Origin: Gemmatimonadales bacterium
Lineage (GTDB): Bacteria > Gemmatimonadota > Gemmatimonadetes > Longimicrobiales > Gaopeijiaceae
Direction of reading: 5' to 3'
Assembly (NCBI GenBank): GCA_007695195.1
Contig: REEG01000185.1
Coordinates: 1 to 33,815, forward strand
Length of the DNA: 33,815 bases
The notes below the pieces were generated by a model. It was not told the DNA's origin and did not search any database. It saw only the letters and a program-made list of their open reading frames with translations. Below, piece by piece: positions 32,351 to 33,815 of this stretch (position 1 is its first letter; every line of letters starts with the position of its first letter). A program made the translations under genes and the position numbers.

Positions 32351-33815
32351 ATGGCCAGCCCCACCCCGCCTCCGCCACTCCGCCGCGCGCTCCTCCTGCT
32401 GGCGGCCTTGGTCGTCTGTGGCGTTGTACCCTCCGGGGCTCTCCATGGCCAGACGGCCGTTTCCTTCTCCGCCTGGAGCAGCGGAGGTTCGGGTCACGTC
32501 TTTGATGGCGCCTCCTTCGGGCTCGCCCACCACTCGCCGGCGACCGGCGTGTTCGCCGACCTGTCGTTCGCTTCGGGGATCCCGGCCCAGGCCGTTCCGG
32601 TGGCCCCCTATTCCGCCCGGAAGCTTCCCCGCGGCAAGCGCTTCCGGGATATCTACGTCTATGACCCGGCCATGTACTGCTGGGACCCGTGGGATCCCTG
32701 GTACGGGTATCGGCCGTGGTGCGACGGGTATCAATGGGCACACGCGTGGGTGCCGGTTCGCCCCTTCCCCGTAGTCCCGGCCTATGCCTGGGCTCCGCCC
32801 CGGTATCGCTCATCCGGCTTTTCCGTCGGATTCTCCTGGTCGTCGGGATGGGGGTCCGGATGGCATGCCGGGTGGCATAGTGGATGGATCGATCCGTGGT
32901 GGGGACCGCCCCCGGTCCGGTGGGCTCGTGGCCACCGTGTTCGCGTCCACCCCGTCCACCGGTGGCCCTCGCACTCGACCTTCGTCTATGCTCCGACGAC
33001 CATCTTCGTGAATTCGCCTCCGGTGGCCGTCCACCGACCCCAATATGTGGTTCGCAGCGCTGGGCTTGGCCTGCAGCCGACGCCCCGGTTCAAGGAAGAG
33101 CCCGGTGTCGCTCCAGCCAACCGGACCGCCGTTCGCCGGTCCGTGGGTAGCGCCGCCCCCGCTCCGGCCCCGGCTCACAGCGCCGCGGCCCGTTCCACCG
33201 GCGCGGCCAGTCAGGCTTCAGCCGCCCCGGCTCGTGCCGGAGTTCCATCGGCTCGGACTCAGCCCACTCCGGCTCGCGCCGGCGGCGCGCCCGCCCGGGC
33301 CGAATCGAATCCGAGTCGTGCCGGCCTGGCCCCGTCGCCGGACCTACGGACCCGAACTGGCGCAACGCCAACCGCTCGGGCGACACCGTCCACTGGTGCG
33401 GCGCCTTCCAGCCGTGGGGCACCCACAGCACGGACCACGCCGGATGCCCGATCGCCGGACGCCCGATCGGAGGGTCGCGCCGTGCCCTCTTCCCGGACTG
33501 CTCCGGAGGCCCGGCCATCGACGGAGGCACGGCCTTCAACGGGGAGCCGCGCCTCGCCTTCCCCGTCCCGGCAGGCCGGACCGACCCCGTCCACCCGCAC
33601 CACCCCGCCTGCGGCACCATCGTCCCGTACAAGCCCGTCGGCCAATACGCCCTCTCGGGCGGCGCCGAGCGCTCGGGGCACCACCAGCCCGGCTCCGAGT
33701 TCCAGGGCCACTCCGGCTCCGGCGCCGCAGACCCGGCAGCAGCCCCAGACCCGGCAGCAGCCCCAGACCCGGCAGCAGCCCCAGTCTCGCGCCCAGCCCC
33801 AGCAGCGGTCCGCTC
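32351..33815 (+). CDS. Secreted Trp-rich protein with Pro/Ala/Arg/Thr low-complexity tail (3' partial)
   Basis: A frame open for 488 codons to the window edge. AGGAG stands 7 nt before ATG 32351. A signal peptide (about residues 1-35, RRALLLLAALVVCGVVPSG...) is followed by a compact region to about residue 235. It is rich in Trp, Tyr, Gly and Pro, with clusters such as YCWDPWDPWYGYRPWCDGY and WSSGWGSGWHAGWHSGW. From about residue 255 the protein becomes long, basic and disordered, made of Ser, Pro, Ala, Arg and Thr, ending in QTRQQP repeats. This suggests an exported, possibly cell-surface or envelope-associated protein; no catalytic family is recognisable. The high Arg content of the tail would make it strongly cationic. 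Confidence 0.8.
   Translation, partial: MASPTPPPPLRRALLLLAALVVCGVVPSGALHGQTAVSFSAWSSGGSGHVFDGASFGLAHHSPATGVFADLSFASGIPAQAVPVAPYSARKLPRGKRFRDIYVYDPAMYCWDPWDPWYGYRPWCDGYQWAHAWVPVRPFPVVPAYAWAPPRYRSSGFSVGFSWSSGWGSGWHAGWHSGWIDPWWGPPPVRWARGHRVRVHPVHRWPSHSTFVYAPTTIFVNSPPVAVHRPQYVVRSAGLGLQPTPRFKEEPGVAPANRTAVRRSVGSAAPAPAPAHSAAARSTGAASQASAAPARAGVPSARTQPTPARAGGAPARAESNPSRAGLAPSPDLRTRTGATPTARATPSTGAAPSSRGAPTARTTPDARSPDARSEGRAVPSSRTAPEARPSTEARPSTGSRASPSPSRQAGPTPSTRTTPPAAPSSRTSPSANTPSRAAPSARGTTSPAPSSRATPAPAPQTRQQPQTRQQPQTRQQPQSRAQPQQRSA
33728..33781. repeat. Three perfect 18-bp tandem repeats (QTRQQP)
   Basis: CAGACCCGGCAGCAGCCC occurs three times in a row (33728-33745, 33746-33763, 33764-33781) and then decays into QSRAQPQQRS. 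It is in frame in the secreted low-complexity protein. The array may continue past the window. Confidence 0.9.

Noticed and set aside
31694-32743. A 349-residue minus-strand frame upstream of rho that might hold its missing N-terminus
   Set aside because: It is in a different frame from rho and its translation shows no Rho_N-like helices; it overlaps the secreted-protein gene on the other strand.
33259-33711. A 150-residue minus-strand frame rich in Ala, Gly, Val and Arg
   Set aside because: It is an antisense shadow of the low-complexity tail of the secreted protein; its regularity comes from the codon repeats on the plus strand.

Overview
The window is a gene-dense stretch of a very GC-rich Gram-negative bacterial chromosome. 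It carries two predicted lipoproteins, two outer-membrane beta-barrel candidates (a DUF481 protein and an Omp85-like protein) and many GTG/TTG starts. There are no rRNA, tRNA, CRISPR or insertion sequences. The gene content and style fit Gemmatimonadota or a relative best, but that is inference; no phylogenetic marker was tested.

Layout. 1-788: end of a CcdA/DsbD-like membrane protein. 843-3791: an exported HpcH/HpaI-type aldolase facing a fumarylacetoacetate-hydrolase-fold lipoprotein, which is followed by trmH. 3802-6241: a metal-dependent hydrolase overlapping pdxH, and a PlsC-like acyltransferase. 6262-13739 (minus): one tightly packed run, read as rpiA, rpe, HPt protein, response regulator, hybrid histidine kinase, class II photolyase, and a TIGR01777 epimerase fused to an SRPBCC domain. 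13869-15232 (plus): a promoter, an aromatic-rich leader peptide, an intrinsic terminator and aroF (type I-beta DAHP synthase). 15240-21940 (minus): prfC, argR, argC, argD, argH and a DUF481 protein. 22096-24243 (plus): an outer-membrane barrel protein. 24240-28792 (minus): a YbbA/YbbP-like ABC exporter and an MFS transporter, divergent from a TesA-like lipoprotein esterase. 29814-30434 (plus): an SRPBCC membrane protein, convergent with rho (30555-31697, minus). 31883-33815: a small membrane ORF, a hairpin-rich gap and a secreted low-complexity protein that runs off the window.

How parts work together. The most interesting element is the aroF leader. A 56-codon ORF carries W-Y-F-Y-F-W within 11 residues and has no other aromatic residue. 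A 12-bp G+C terminator hairpin with a T-run follows it, and a competing pairing is possible between the Phe-Trp codon region and the terminator 5' arm. This reads as ribosome-mediated attenuation of the first step of aromatic amino acid synthesis by all three products. Arginine genes sit directly behind argR, with an ARG box lying on a promoter -10 just before argC. In both the aroF leader and argC, a TTGAC -35 element starts 34-35 nt before the start codon, so both messages may be leaderless. The photolyase, TIGR01777 and phosphorelay genes form a plausible light- or damage-response unit, co-transcribed with pentose-phosphate isomerases.
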